Source of the DNA: Tribonema minus
Lineage: Eukaryota > Sar > Xanthophyceae > Tribonematales > Tribonemataceae
Assembly (NCBI GenBank): GCA_017506865.1
Contig: JAFCMP010000002.1
Coordinates: forward strand, 434,001-498,000
Length of the DNA stretch: 64,000 bases
Direction of reading: 5' to 3'
Shown: positions 31,601 to 42,510 of the stretch, piece after piece
Layout of the letters: every line of letters begins with the position of its first letter
Position numbering within the stretch: the first letter of the stretch is position 1
Notes under the pieces: generated by a model
The model's input: only the letters and a program-made list of their open reading frames with translations
What the model was told of the DNA's origin: nothing
Databases searched by the model: none
Translations under genes and position numbers: made by a program

Positions 31601-33570
31601 GCGCGATTCACACTACCGATGCGCTTGCTGATTGTGACAAAACAGTATACATGTTGAGTGACGCAGGCAACTGTGAGTGCGTACAGCGCACGATCGACTC
31701 TTCAAGTTTGCTACATGTGGACCAAGTAAAAGGGAGGGCAGTCCTTGTCATGCCATACTGTATGAGGCTTTGATCAAGCACGAGGCGTGAGGCGATCAGT
31801 ACCATGCTGTCGTGCACTTGGCAACACGCTTTGAGCGCAGCTTTACTCAGACCCTTACGGCAGGCAGACCGCTCAGGGGGTGCTAGCGCTACAGCCCCCA
31901 GTTGAAAGTTCAAACCAAGGGCCTGAGGTAGCTCCACCCAAGCCTCGTTATAATACAAGGGGATGATCTTCAACGGCGGGCGTCAGGCGCACCTGAAACC
32001 CTAATCTAAGCAGGGCAAGCTGCGGTGAATGCTGCAGGGTGGGCAAATTGAATGGTGGTCAACTTCGGTGTGGAGTGCACGAGGTCATAGCCTGCTGTGC
32101 GCCCAGGTGTTGTCGATACAACGCATCTCGGTACTTGCATCGACAGCACCTGGGCGCACACTACAGTCAATCAGGCAGAATTTGATGTAGGCCATGCACC
32201 ACCAGTGCCAAATCAGAGGCGTGTAACACCCAGGACATTGCAGTCAAGCACAGGCAGTGCAGCGTTGTGTTTAATTTCAAAGGATACGCGCAAATTGAAT
32301 GTGAGAGCGAATGTCACAGCAGTGAGCAGGCCACGGCGGCACAGATCAATTGAGCCATCTATTGCACTGCATTGGGATTATCCAGCATTGTCACATGCCC
32401 TGCATAACATACTTATCCACCAGCCTGAGGAAGGCGATACACTTTTATAAAGGGCAAATATAAGCGTGTGCATAGCCACTCCAAATATGTGACTTTGGAC
32501 AGTGCAGGGGGACATGGTTTAAGGACCATACCTGGTTCTCAACGCTGAAGACTGGTGGCATAACAGCACTCAGTGTGCGCTGTCGGTGGGCGTTGTATGA
32601 ACCTATGCATTTACTACAGAAAATTGCAGGACGAACAACAAGAGCATTATTGCTTATAGTTTGCTGGCGCTCGTCTACTTGATTCGTCGGACAACAAACG
32701 GTCATAGAACTCCTTTGCCAACCCTAAATCTTGAGGAATCTCGAGGAAATCTAGATGTGGTCACCGTGTTGGCGTATCCGGTGATCCTCCTGAAGCTGGT
32801 TGCCCATGTGGCAACTGCACATGTGCAATTTGAGACTCCGCACGTGATAGATTATCAGGACTGAATGCGTCATCGGGTGAGGCGTTCACCGACGCGTTCG
32901 TGTCATGTAAGTTGCAATGACTTGCAATGGTAAATGGTCGCAGCTCTTTGATTGGATTGCCTCTCGCGTTCAGACGCCACTCTCTGTGCGTGTCGGTCCA
33001 GAGAAGCATTGTTGACTCTACGAGCAGCCGCCCTGGCACGATCTGCAACAAGTCGCTGCTCAGTGACACGGTGCTGTGGTGTCTCTCGCACGAGCATCAG
33101 ACTGCCTAGCACAATTCACAGCGTGTCATTGCTCAAGTTGCTCTGGCGTCTCTCGCATAGACCGCCTAGCATAATCAACAGCAAGCAGTTGCTCACGTCG
33201 CTCTGGCGTATCTCGTACACACTGCATAGCACGGCCAACAGCAAGTCATTGCTCACGCTGCTCTGTCGCGGTGTCCACGAGCCACTCTTGACACATTTTC
33301 GCTTGCGACCTTGCTACTCTGATGCGACGGCCAACGAAGTGCTACTGCTGCTCGCTGCGGCTGCTGTTACTGCCGCTGCCACTGTTGCCGACACTGCGCC
33401 TCGCTGCTGCTGTGTGTGTGTACAGGACAGGAACAGATTGTTTTTTTTCGGATCGAAGTTCAACTTCTCCGACTCGCGGACGTGACGCGCCGGGTTTCGA
33501 CTGATAATCTCAGGCAGCTACTGAGTCAGCATGCAGGTCAGAGGGGTAGGTTAGGGCTGGGGTATCCAAG
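31601..33570. other. no recognised gene
   Basis: Apart from the hairpin at 32,096-32,160, there are weak 60-70 bp tandem similarities around 33,040-33,290 (repeats of CAGCAAGTCATTGCTCACG... TCTGGCGTATCTCGTA). An open segment at 33,300-33,480 (LLLLAAAAVTAAATVADTA) is Ala/Leu-rich and low in information. Confidence 0.4.
32096..32160. repeat. 22-bp inverted repeat with 21-nt loop
   Basis: Left arm 32096-32117 (TGTGCGCCCAGGTGTTGTCG plus AT) pairs with right arm 32139-32160 at 21 of 22 positions. The loop is 21 nt. It lies in a region with no recognised gene. Confidence 0.9.
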
Positions 33571-33910
33571 GGATAACAATGAAGCTTCCAATACCTATCA
33601 AGATCAAGGGGGCACCCCATCAGCTGGATTGCCATTAACATGCCGATACCTAACAACCTGCTGATAGCTATCAACTTGATGACATCTGTGAAAGTCTTGA
33701 CAACTACCAATCTGATTTCAATCCATATTTATCAAGTTGATGTCAATCAAAATGATAACTACCCAAGCTGGTATCTATCAACAAACATATATCCGTTGTA
33801 ATCTTGTTCCCTATCGAGTTGACGTGGATTGTCGAGCTGGTACCTATAAGTTGACACCTATCATATTGGCACCCATCAAGTGGTTACCTCGACATCAGCT
33901 AGTCATGGCT
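33565..33910. repeat. TATCAA-type degenerate array (1)
   Basis: Degenerate repeats of about 18-25 bp built on ACCTATCAAGTTGATACC and ATCAAAATGATAACTACC. The unit is not constant in length. The same family recurs at 35.2, 38.4 and 42.4 kb. Confidence 0.75.
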
Positions 33911-33984
33911 GTATGTGCCGTTAGCTGTACATGGTGTGCTGTCCGCCTTCTCGCCGGCGTAGCGTCTGTTTCCGCCTAAGTGCG

Positions 33985-34145
33985 CTTATGGCCGCACCAG
34001 AGCCGCGTTTGCCGCCCCCGATCCGCACGAAAGCCGCACTGCACGGTGCGGCTGTCGTGCTGAGACCCGCACCACGCCGCACTGTTGCCGCACCACGCAA
34101 GTGCACCAGACGTGCACGTTTGCCGCACCAGAGCCGCACAAATGG
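33985..34145. repeat. GCCGCACCAGAGCCGC-type short repeats
   Basis: Tandem-like copies of TTTGCCGCACCAGAGCCGC and CCGCACCACGCC over about 160 bp. Open frames here are by-products of the repeat. Confidence 0.6.
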
Positions 34146-35239
34146 GGTGCCCACTTTTCCCGACGTACAGGTACGGCACCGCTGGAGTGTGCACTATCGA
34201 TGCTTGCCGCTGGGCTGGTGCACTGCGTCACGGCTAGTCATTGTCATCCACGTTTGCATATGGAACCCACATGGGTATGTACGTCAGCAAACGTGTAGAT
34301 GTCTAGTAGTTGCATTTGTACAGCATGCGTAGTACTCATTAAATTTTATGCCCTCAAGATTTAGTAGTCATGTGCATCATACATGCTTGCTAGCTGTGCG
34401 TGCAGATCCCAGCCACTGTGCATAGCGACATCTCCACGCTTCCATGAGTGTAGCTACGCCTCTAACGAACGCAGTCCTGTCACCGTCTGCACAGGAGACA
34501 AGCCCCAGCCGGATGAGGAGGCAGAGGCGGCGCATGATGGCAGCACGGGAGGGAAGCGGAAGCGTGAGGCTCGCAGGAAGCAAACCAAGTAGTGACGGCT
34601 ATGGCTTATGCTCTACGGGTGGGGGAGGCCGTGTACAGTACAGGCGTAGCAGTAGTACATCGCACATTCACTAGCTTGCGTTCATGCTCATTGGGCGGGG
34701 AAGGCCGTGTACAGGGGTAGTAGTGATGCAGTGTTCACATTCACTTGCTTGTGTTCACGCTACGGGTGGGAGGTCATGTACACACTAGCAATGATACACG
34801 TTTACATTCACTTCCTGAGTGTATTTCTTGTGCTGTGTTTGTTGTAAACCTGAAGATGTCGCTTGCACAGACTGCTGCATTGGATCTATCATTGGTATAC
34901 GTCTAGGAGATGCAGTTGCAGGCATATTACCTGCTGGGTATAGGTGCAGACATATATGTTCTATGTAGTACCCCAGTATATGTACATACCCTACTTGGGC
35001 AGGCCAAGTTTCAAATTGTGTCAACATGTTGACATAGACATTAGACCCTCTCGGTCAAAATGATTTTAGGCCGCACTTGAAGTTGTTTTGTCTCCCGTTA
35101 TGGTAGGTTCGCTGGCCGCGGTCTCTCTCTGCTTCTTGGCTGCCTTGTTACTCGCCCCTTGCTTCCTCTTGCAGCTCGCTTTGCTCTCACGCTTTGAAAA
35201 GGCCTCTCGGGGAGTAGTAGCGCAGGCCTCAGCCCGACC

Positions 35240-35355
35240 TCCAACGGACGTATCCAGTTGACACTTATCAAGGTGATACCTATCCATTTTGATACCTATC
35301 ATGTTGATAGCTATCTGTCAACTTGGTACTTATCAAAATGATACCTACCCAGTGG
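35240..35355. repeat. TATCAA-type degenerate array (2)
   Basis: Short array of the same family (CCAGTTGACACTTATCAAGG, ATGATACCTACCCAG). Confidence 0.7.
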
Positions 35356-36615
35356 ACACCGAACCGGGGAGGCTCAGCTTTCAAAGGAAAATGCTCCACT
35401 GGCCTTCACTGGTCAAGGTGGAGTTAGCTGGTTCAGGCACTGCGGCGACTGCCCTTCAGTTTCAGCTGTGTTAGCTTTAGGCCCAGATTGGCATGAAAAC
35501 GACCCGGATGCTAAAAAGCAACGCCAAGGCAAAGTAGCCTTCCTTGTGTCTTACCACATTGTGAACTGCACCATTGCATTCACAGAAACACACGATTCGA
35601 ATGATCTACTTCAAGATCAAATTGAAGTTGATGTTGATCTTATCTTGCAGGACTTAACTTCAACAGCTCAACTTCAACTGATGCCCAGAATCCCAATTTC
35701 AATTATCTCTTGAACTTCAAACCTTTTGCACTTTTGAAACTTCAGCATCAATATGCTCTCCTCAGCAAGCCGACCACCACAGTCAGAAACTGTGGTAACT
35801 CCAACATCATATAGATACTTCAACTGCGTTGTTTGGGCTGATCATTATTGTTGGCTGCAAACCCAAGTCGCTTTCTAGCATCCAGCGTCGCTTTCATGCC
35901 AATTAAGGCCTTGGACCAGTTGATACCCATCAATATGCTGTTGTGAATGCATGCGTCTCGGTAAAGACCGTGGCGACTTTCTTCGGAAGAAAACATCCCA
36001 GCAACGGCCCCGAATTGGGCCCTCTTTTTCAGTTTTGCACGCATACAGCTGCAGCAGTGCGCAACTTGAAACCACTGACGTGGAGTCGCTTGTTGCTCAG
36101 AAACATTAAAGTACACGAAGATCTAGCGCCTAGGCAAAATCAAAGTACTTTTCCACCCATAGGGTCCCGTGGAAAGTGTATTGTTCAACTTCATGTTGAA
36201 GTTGACGTTGAAATGAGTTTGAAGTTGCGTACCGACACAACTCGATACAACGAACCCTATTATCACTTTTGTTTTGTGGTAATTACGTCTGCGAAGGACC
36301 CGAACTGGCTCCAGACAGGTCTTGTTTGTCAAGGCTTGAAGTTAACTTCAGCCTCCTGGATCCAACGTGAAAGTTCATTAGCTGGAAAGGTGGTTTAGCC
36401 CAGTTCATGGTGATCCCGACGTCGTGGAGTGCAATGTTTTGTAGTAGACTTGTTCGAGATGGTATAATTGTGTAGGACGCACCTTACAATTTACTCCATC
36501 ATCATGATGACCCCAATTTCACTTGAAGTTGGTAGGGGGGGGCAGGTATGCTTGTATGACATGTTGTTGAGCATGTTGCTCAGGTCCGTCATGATGTGGT
36601 GGCAGCACTCGCAGA
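35356..36615. other. no recognised gene
   Basis: Contains many AACTTCAA/TTGAAGTT motifs, including a perfect-arm palindrome around 36187-36205, and at about 35912-35940 a TTGGACCAGTTGATACCCAT block also found at about 38752. Open frames here are short and not recognised. Confidence 0.35.
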
Positions 36616-37251
36616 TCAGCATGATGCTGCATCATGATATGATACATCTTCCTTGTTCCGCAGCATGCTTTCTGAGAACACACGCGCGCGCTTCTCACAA
36701 TGCTGGGGTCTGAACATCATGGTTGTAGTGTAGGACTCCAGGACCTGTCCGTGCACAGTGAACTCTGTCAGCGCTGCAACCTCGTTGAAGCAGTTCTTGT
36801 CAAACACGAACTCCGTGCCATGCTCCGGGCTCCAGCTACACGTGTAAATGTTGGCTTTGTTGGCGAAGCGCGCAATGATGCGCGCGCGCATGTCCTCCGG
36901 ACACACCAGGTCGACCTAGCAGATCTGTATGCAGCGGCCGTAGTTCTTCTGTAACAGTTCACACGCCTCCGGGTCCTTGAGCCGTTGTAAGTGGCGGTGG
37001 CGCGCGCAGGCGCACGGCTTATAGTTGTTGACAACCATGTCGCGTGCATCGGTGATGAGCATGGGGGCCCTACTGTGGCCTTCAAGTTGGCTGTCCAGTG
37101 TGATCACATGTTGATTGATCTCCTTGAGACTGAGCAGCATCATCACGTCTATGTCAGACATGTTGCAGTTGTGAAGGGTATCCTTCTTGGAGTCTGTGTT
37201 GTTCCACCAGATGGCATTCTCCTTCAACAGCCTGAGTGCTGCGAACGACAT
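36616..37251 (-). pseudogene. unknown ORF interrupted by one in-frame TAG
   Basis: From ATG at 37251 the minus strand stays in one frame for 212 codons to the stop at 36616, broken only by a TAG at 36918-36916. The first part (111 residues) includes LITDARDMVVNNYKPCACAR and DPEACELLQKNYGRCIQIC; after the TAG come VDLVCPEDMRARIIARFANK and EFTVHGQVLESYTTTMMFR. Amino-acid use is protein-like on both sides, suggesting a recent nonsense mutation, UAG readthrough or sequence error. No family is recognised. It lies in a repeat-rich interval, so a mobile-element gene is possible. Confidence 0.45.
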
Positions 37252-37324
37252 GTTGTTTTTGGTGACCCATGAACACAAATTTCAAATAGTATTACTCATC
37301 ATCTTGGAGCCAGGCATACATGGT

Positions 37325-37690
37325 CTCCAAGTTGACGTCAATGTTGACACTGGCGCGTCATCGCGCGCGCGCGCCCTGGGTATGACACACCGCTCACCTC
37401 TCGCTTACTCGTGCCAGCCTCACCGTACGCGCTGTCGACTGCACCATCACACCTGGACTGTCCAGTCGCAGCGCCGCTCGCGCCGGCGCTGACGTCAATG
37501 TTGACCTTTGGTGTGTAATCGCGCAAGCGCGCGCCCCGGACGACACACCACTCGCTCGCTGCGTGTGGCAAACTGCCTGCACACGTACACTGAACACCCG
37601 CGTGCGCGCGAACCTCAACGCGCGCACCTCCGGGCCGGACTTTACACACTGTCAGCACCCTCGCGCACTTGAGCCAAACTCACCACACGC
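37325..37690. repeat. diverged tandem duplication around TGACGTCAATGTTGAC
   Basis: Two blocks starting TTGACGTCAATGTTGACAC (about 37,333) and CTGACGTCAATGTTGACCT (about 37,489) share CGCGCGCGCC and ACACACC.CTC motifs, with a unit of about 156 bp. GC-rich and low complexity in places (GCGCGCGCGC). Confidence 0.6.
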
Positions 37691-38384
37691 ACCGTCGACT
37701 GCACGCGCCGCGCTGCAGATTAAGGCGGAGGCGCAGGAGTTGGCGGCTGCCAGTGCGGGGCAGCGCACGCGACGGCGGACCTCAGGCTGGACAAGTGGAG
37801 CCGCGTCCGCCCCTGGAGTGATGACGAGGTGGGGAAGCGGGTGGGTGCGGCGTGGCGCGCAGCGATGCTCTGAGCTGCGCGAGATGATGGTGCCTGACTG
37901 ACCCAATGAGGTTTTATACGAAAGTGGCGTGATGAAGAACCGTGTAGATCTGCGCCACGGTGCCGAATGCGCGCATGGCGCAGTTGCAGAGCAGGCATCG
38001 CAGCGCGCACTGTGACCTGCATGTGGTTGCCGGTCGGTCGGTCGGTCGGTCGCCGCAGCTGCGCGCGAGCTTGGCCGCCGGCGCCATGCAGAATTGAATG
38101 CCCAGACCACCGAGCCGTGCTGCGAGTCAAGTTGTTTCGCCCATTAGAAGTGTGAAACAAGGGTCAAACCTGCGACAACATGGTGCGGATGATGTCTGAG
38201 AGTGTATCTTCCAACAGATCTGTCAAACATAAATGTTGCCGGCAATAAAGGGGTGCAGTTGATGTCTGGGAGTGCGTTTAATGCAACAGAAGTGTCGAAC
38301 AAGTGCCAGACATGCAGCAAGTACGAGCATCTGGGAGTGCGTTTCACCTCAGCCTGAGGGTTAGGCTTAGGGTTAGGGTCAGGG
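37691..38384. other. no recognised gene; short tandem repeats
   Basis: A GGTC/CGGT tetranucleotide tract occurs at 38,031-38,052. A weak repeat of about 70 bp around TCTGGGAGTGCGTTT runs over 38,195-38,345, followed by a TTAGGG-like tract at about 38,357-38,388. Confidence 0.4.
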
Positions 38385-38870
38385 TTATGTACCTGTCAAG
38401 ATGACATCGATCAAGCTGGCACCCATCAGCTGGTTACCTATGAACATGCCGGTACCTGTCGGCATGATGATATCTATCAAAACCTTGACAACACTACCTA
38501 TCGAAACAAGATGATGTCAACTTGTACCTGTCAAGTTGATGCCACATACCTATCAATATGCTGTTGCCTATCAAATGTTTGCCACCTATCAGAATGATGT
38601 TCTTCTAGTTGTTAAAACAATCAACCATCAGGATGAACACATGCTGACACCTGTCAGCATGATGATGTCTATCAAAATCTTGACAACTATCGTTGATATA
38701 ACTGTATCAAGATGATGTCAAGTTCTAATTATCAAGTTGGTACCACTCCTGGACCAGTTGATACCCATCAATATGCTGACAATTGTTTGCCACCTATCAA
38801 GATGATATTCACCAAATTGTTTTTTTAAACAAACGTAATCAACTATCAGAATGGTATCTTGCTGTCATGG
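38385..38870. repeat. TATCAA-type degenerate array (3)
   Basis: The largest block of this family, about 480 bp of variants such as TATCAAGTTGATGCC, CCTATCAGAATGATG and CATCAATATGCTGAC. It ends about 40 bp before the second retroelement 3' end. Confidence 0.8.
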
Positions 38871-38907
38871 TTGCTACATGACTGCTGCACCACTACCAAG
38901 CAGTACT

Positions 38908-39025
38908 TTTTGTTAATTCTCGCTCAGGGCGCGAAAAAGCCCAGATGATTGGCATCTAGCTGTAAGGAATCTACATGTCGTATGACAGTCTGAAAGTGTC
39001 GCAACGACAACCACTCAAGCAGTTA
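38908..39025 (-). mobile_element. 3' end of the dispersed retroelement-like family (copy 2)
   Basis: Minus strand ends in GAGCGAGAATTAACAAAAAGTA. About 110 bp matches copy 1 at 29,947 with scattered substitutions (GGAATCTACATGTCGTATGA, AGTCTGAAAGTGTCGCAACG in plus sense). The body to its right (39.03-39.86 kb) does not resemble the body of copy 1 and has no recognised domain. Confidence 0.65.
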
Positions 39026-39865
39026 GCACCGAGAGGTGCGGCAGCGCTCGCGGTGGCGCTGATGGTGGCGAGGGTGCATCAGGCAGCAAGGGGATGGGAG
39101 ATGCTGGCTGTGAGCAGGAGCTGCGGAGTCGCGTGTGGTGAGGATACGGCTTTGGGCAGCAGCAGGGGATATTGGAACATGGGGATACGGATAGCATCAG
39201 GGCACACTGTAGATCGTTTGCTTGAACACGCAAGAAAGAGAACCTCGGCCAGGCACGTCAGCGGCGTGCTTAGGCAAGGAATCGAGGACCGGGCGCCTCT
39301 GGCCCAAATGTATACTAGAGGCATAACCGCGGTCCTCCGGCGTTTTCGCTCAAGAGATGGAGACATCGGCTACGATAGGTGTGGCTCAGACTGGGTGCCG
39401 CTGTCTGCCCCCCATGAGTCTAGTACAAGCCTGCAACGCAGGGCTCTAAGGGCCCGTCCGATTTTAGTTTTTTGCAATCTTATCCAATGCATCAAGCCCA
39501 CCTTGGGGCTGCTATAAATACAAGATCATAAGTAGTAAACTCGGTACAACGCTCGTTAACGCCGAGAGGCGTGGCAGCGAATGCGGCTGGTGTGGTGGGT
39601 GGGCTGGGCTGCAGGGCTTGCAGGAGCTAGCACCAGCGGCCCTCAGGTGATGCCAGCGTGCGTAGCCCCTTCGAGAAAACTTCAAACGTGTGGTGGTGTC
39701 TCGGAAGCCCTGGCTGGCGTGCGGAGGAGGGACAGGCAGCGGCTTGGCGTGCTTGGAGAGCAAGCGGAGTCGGCTGCACGCCACGGCACCAACCACAAGT
39801 TACTCGCAGCGGTAAATGGCAATGTCTTGTCAGGCTTGCAGCCTGCGGTGAGCCGTGACCTCGCT

Positions 39866-40520
39866 CATCAAGGAGGCGATGCTTTACTTAGTTATATAGC
39901 CTTTCTCTCTAGCGTCAGCGCCTGGCGCCCAGTGACTCCCTCTGCTTATCTCTATGATATCGGGGTTCACGAAGATAGCCACAATCTCCAGTTCAGGGCC
40001 CATTATGGTGACCTTTCCTGCATGAAAACTTTGAGATGGAGTCTGCGTGGAGCTGGGTGGCCCTAAGACGGGTCTGTCTGTGGGGAGAGAGTCTTGCAGC
40101 TTTGTTTGGTATCCCTGCTAGTGTGTGGGGGACAGTCGCTTGCGGATGCTTTGTTGGGGGTGATATGGGGGGCCCGGTGAACCACCGTCTCGCCCATCAA
40201 GGAGGCGATGCTTTGCTTAGTTATATAGCCTTTCTTTCTAGCGTCAGCGCCTGGCGCCCAGTGACTCCCTCTGCTTATCTTTATGATATCGGGGTTCACG
40301 TAGATAGCCACAATCTCCAGTTCAGGGCCCATTGTGGCGACCTTGGCCTGCATGAAAACGTTGAGATGGAATCTGCGTGGAGCTGGGTGGCCCTAAGACG
40401 GGTCTGTCTGTGGGGGGAGAGTCTTGTAGCTTTGTTCAGTATCCCTGCTAGTATGTGGGGGACAGTCGCTTGCGGGTGCTTTGTTGGGGGTGATGTGGGG
40501 GGCGGGGTGCGGCGTGCAAG
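39866..40520. repeat. tandem direct duplication, 329-bp unit
   Basis: The sequence starting CATCAAGGAGGCGATGCTTT at 39866 repeats at 40195 with only a few substitutions across the unit, including ATATAGCCTTTCT, CCTGGCGCCCAGTGACTCCC and GCTTTGTTGGGGGTGAT. The unit is not a multiple of three. The minus strand of both copies is open (tail SDCPPHTSRDTEQS...), but no family is recognised. Confidence 0.9.
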
Positions 40521-40785
40521 CTTTGCATGCTACACCCAAGAGTGAAAACAAGGCGACACACCTACAACATGGCATTTCCACAGCCACAAGTGGAATATAA
40601 TGAAAGTACTACTCTTCACTATATCAGTATGTATTGCAGATGACCTACATACATACCCTCGCCGATGAAAGGTCATCTGGCCGACGGCAGGCAGGCCGTA
40701 GGTGATAGCAAGCAACTCACTTAGTGATAGCGGCTTAAGTCAATTGACTGCCAACTCGCCCCTTACGTTGACAGCTCTGCCGAGG

Positions 40786-41097
40786 ATGGTTTACACCGAG
40801 GTGGAGACCAAAAAGTTGAAGTCCTTGCGCACCCAGCGTTGCAAGTGTCAAAACATCTTGGCGGCCTGGGTTTGCCAAGGGGATGCCGCCCTACCGCACG
40901 GGGCTAAAGGGCAGATTACCCAAACTAAGGAGGACGTCGATAGGAACTTGCGCCGCCATGAAGCCGAGATCAAGGCTTTGCTGGATCAGATCGAAGTGCG
41001 TGAAGAGCGTGAGCGTCGTGAGCGTGGCGAGCGTGGCGGTCCACCTGCAGCAGCACCAGCAAAGAAGAGGAAGGCGCGTGATCAACAGCGTCCCCGC

Positions 41098-41129
<32 letters not shown>

Positions 41130-41306
41130 TTCAGATGCAGTTTCAGCACCAGGTCTTGCGCATCAGAGCCGGAGCGGCACGGAGAGTGAAGGCAATGACG
41201 AAGATGAGGACGACGAGGACGACGACGGGTGCGCAGCGGGACGCGCCACCTGCACATCAATCACGGCGTGCTCGTGCAGCAGCAGCAGCAGCAAAGAAGA
41301 AGGCAC

Positions 41307-41343
<37 letters not shown>

Positions 41344-42310
41344 TTCAGATTCAGCACCTGGTCCAGCTCGTCTTGCGGATCAGAGCCTGAGCGGCACGGA
41401 GAGTGACGACAATGCCAGGAGGTTGCTCTGCAATACCTGCAATGATGTGCGGGAGGAGCTTGAGGTGTTTAACGTGGAGGCTCTCAACAAGAAATTGTGT
41501 GGCCGGTGTCTTGTCGATTTAGTCAACGAGGACCTCAACAAGAAGCCGCGGGGCCCGGCGTCGTCTGGACAGATGATAGCGGAGGCGCACGCGGAGGCCC
41601 TGCAAAGACGCCTCAAGGCATCAGCTGACGAGCTGGACGAGACGACACAGAGCAAAGATGAGCTACAAATCATGTACCAGATGATGGAGAAAGAAAACGA
41701 GAACGAGGTTTGGAGGCAGCAGCATTGGCGAGGGCGGGTGGGAGAGCTGGAGCGACTGCACGCAGACTTCGGCACAGTGCTCGAGAAGGAGGAACGTCAT
41801 GCACCAAATCATGAAACTGCTCACTTCAGGCGCTGCCTACGAGCGCTATGCTCACCGCAGCAGGGCTATCGTTGAGCGGCAGGCGGCGGTAAAGGCCGAC
41901 CTCAAGACCAAGCGGCACAATTTCGAGCGCAACAGGCCGGGCCTCAGGTGGACAGACGAGCTCAACCCACGTGCCAAGAAGGCGCTCGACATGCAGGCCA
42001 GTATGCTCGTCCACGAGTGGAAGATGGACACACACGGCAAGCAGTACAAGGTCGAAGCGCTAGAGGCACTGCGGGACGAGCTGTCCGTCACGGTGGCGCC
42101 CGCGGCGGGTGCACAGCGCCCGCGGCGGGCGCGGCGCCCGCGGCGGCGATCTCACTGTTGGCGTCAGCGGCACAGTTGCAGGAGGAGGTGGGCAAGGTCA
42201 GCACCAAGAAGCGTGCGGCGTCGCCCGCCGCGCAGCCCAAGCGGCAGAAGACAGGCAAGTCACGAGCTCAGCAGCCGCTGCGCCAGAGTAGTGGTCATCC
42301 ACTGGCATGA
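40786..42310 (+). pseudogene. coiled-coil, low-complexity protein gene with shifted frames
   Basis: Three overlapping plus-strand frames together look like one protein. Frame A starts MVYTEVETKKLKSLRTQRCK at 40786 and runs through a charged helix (RRHEAEIKALLDQIEVREER) and an Ala/acid-rich part to 41406. Frame B carries the next homogeneous block (about 41380-41810) with CNTCNDVREELEV, LCGRCLVDLV (a C-x2-C pair repeated) and a coiled coil to EEERHAPN. Frame C (about 41799-42115) continues AAYERYAHRSRAIVERQAAV and MLVHEWKMDTHGKQYKV, and a last piece in a further frame ends KKRAASPAAQPKRQKTGKSR. The two CAG-repeat tracts (41098-41130, 41307-41343) mark an internal duplication whose second copy is in another frame. 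Unspliced introns or frameshifts would both fit. No family is recognised; a mobile-element accessory protein is possible. Confidence 0.45.
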
Positions 42311-42349
42311 CCTGGTGCACCGCGCTTGCGCTTGTTGTTGTCCATGCGG

Positions 42350-42510
42350 AACCATCACTTTGATACTGATCAAGTCGATCCTTGTCAATTCCGATACCTG
42401 TCAATCAGCTATCAATATGATAGCTGTCAATCCGCCATCAATTTGATACCTTTTATTCTCAATATGACAACAGTTACTGAATCCGCTATCAATTTGTGAC
42501 CTCGACATCT
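42350..42510. repeat. TATCAA-type degenerate array (4)
   Basis: Variants TGATACTGATCAAGTCGATC, CCTGTCAATCAGCTATCAAT and CCATCAATTTGATACC directly after the coiled-coil ORF. With array 3 it brackets the 38.9-42.3 kb block. Confidence 0.7.

Noticed and set aside
38960..39517. 180-codon plus-strand open frame beginning in the shared retroelement tail
   Set aside because: Its first residues come from the 3' tail of a minus-strand element, and the rest has no recognisable domain.
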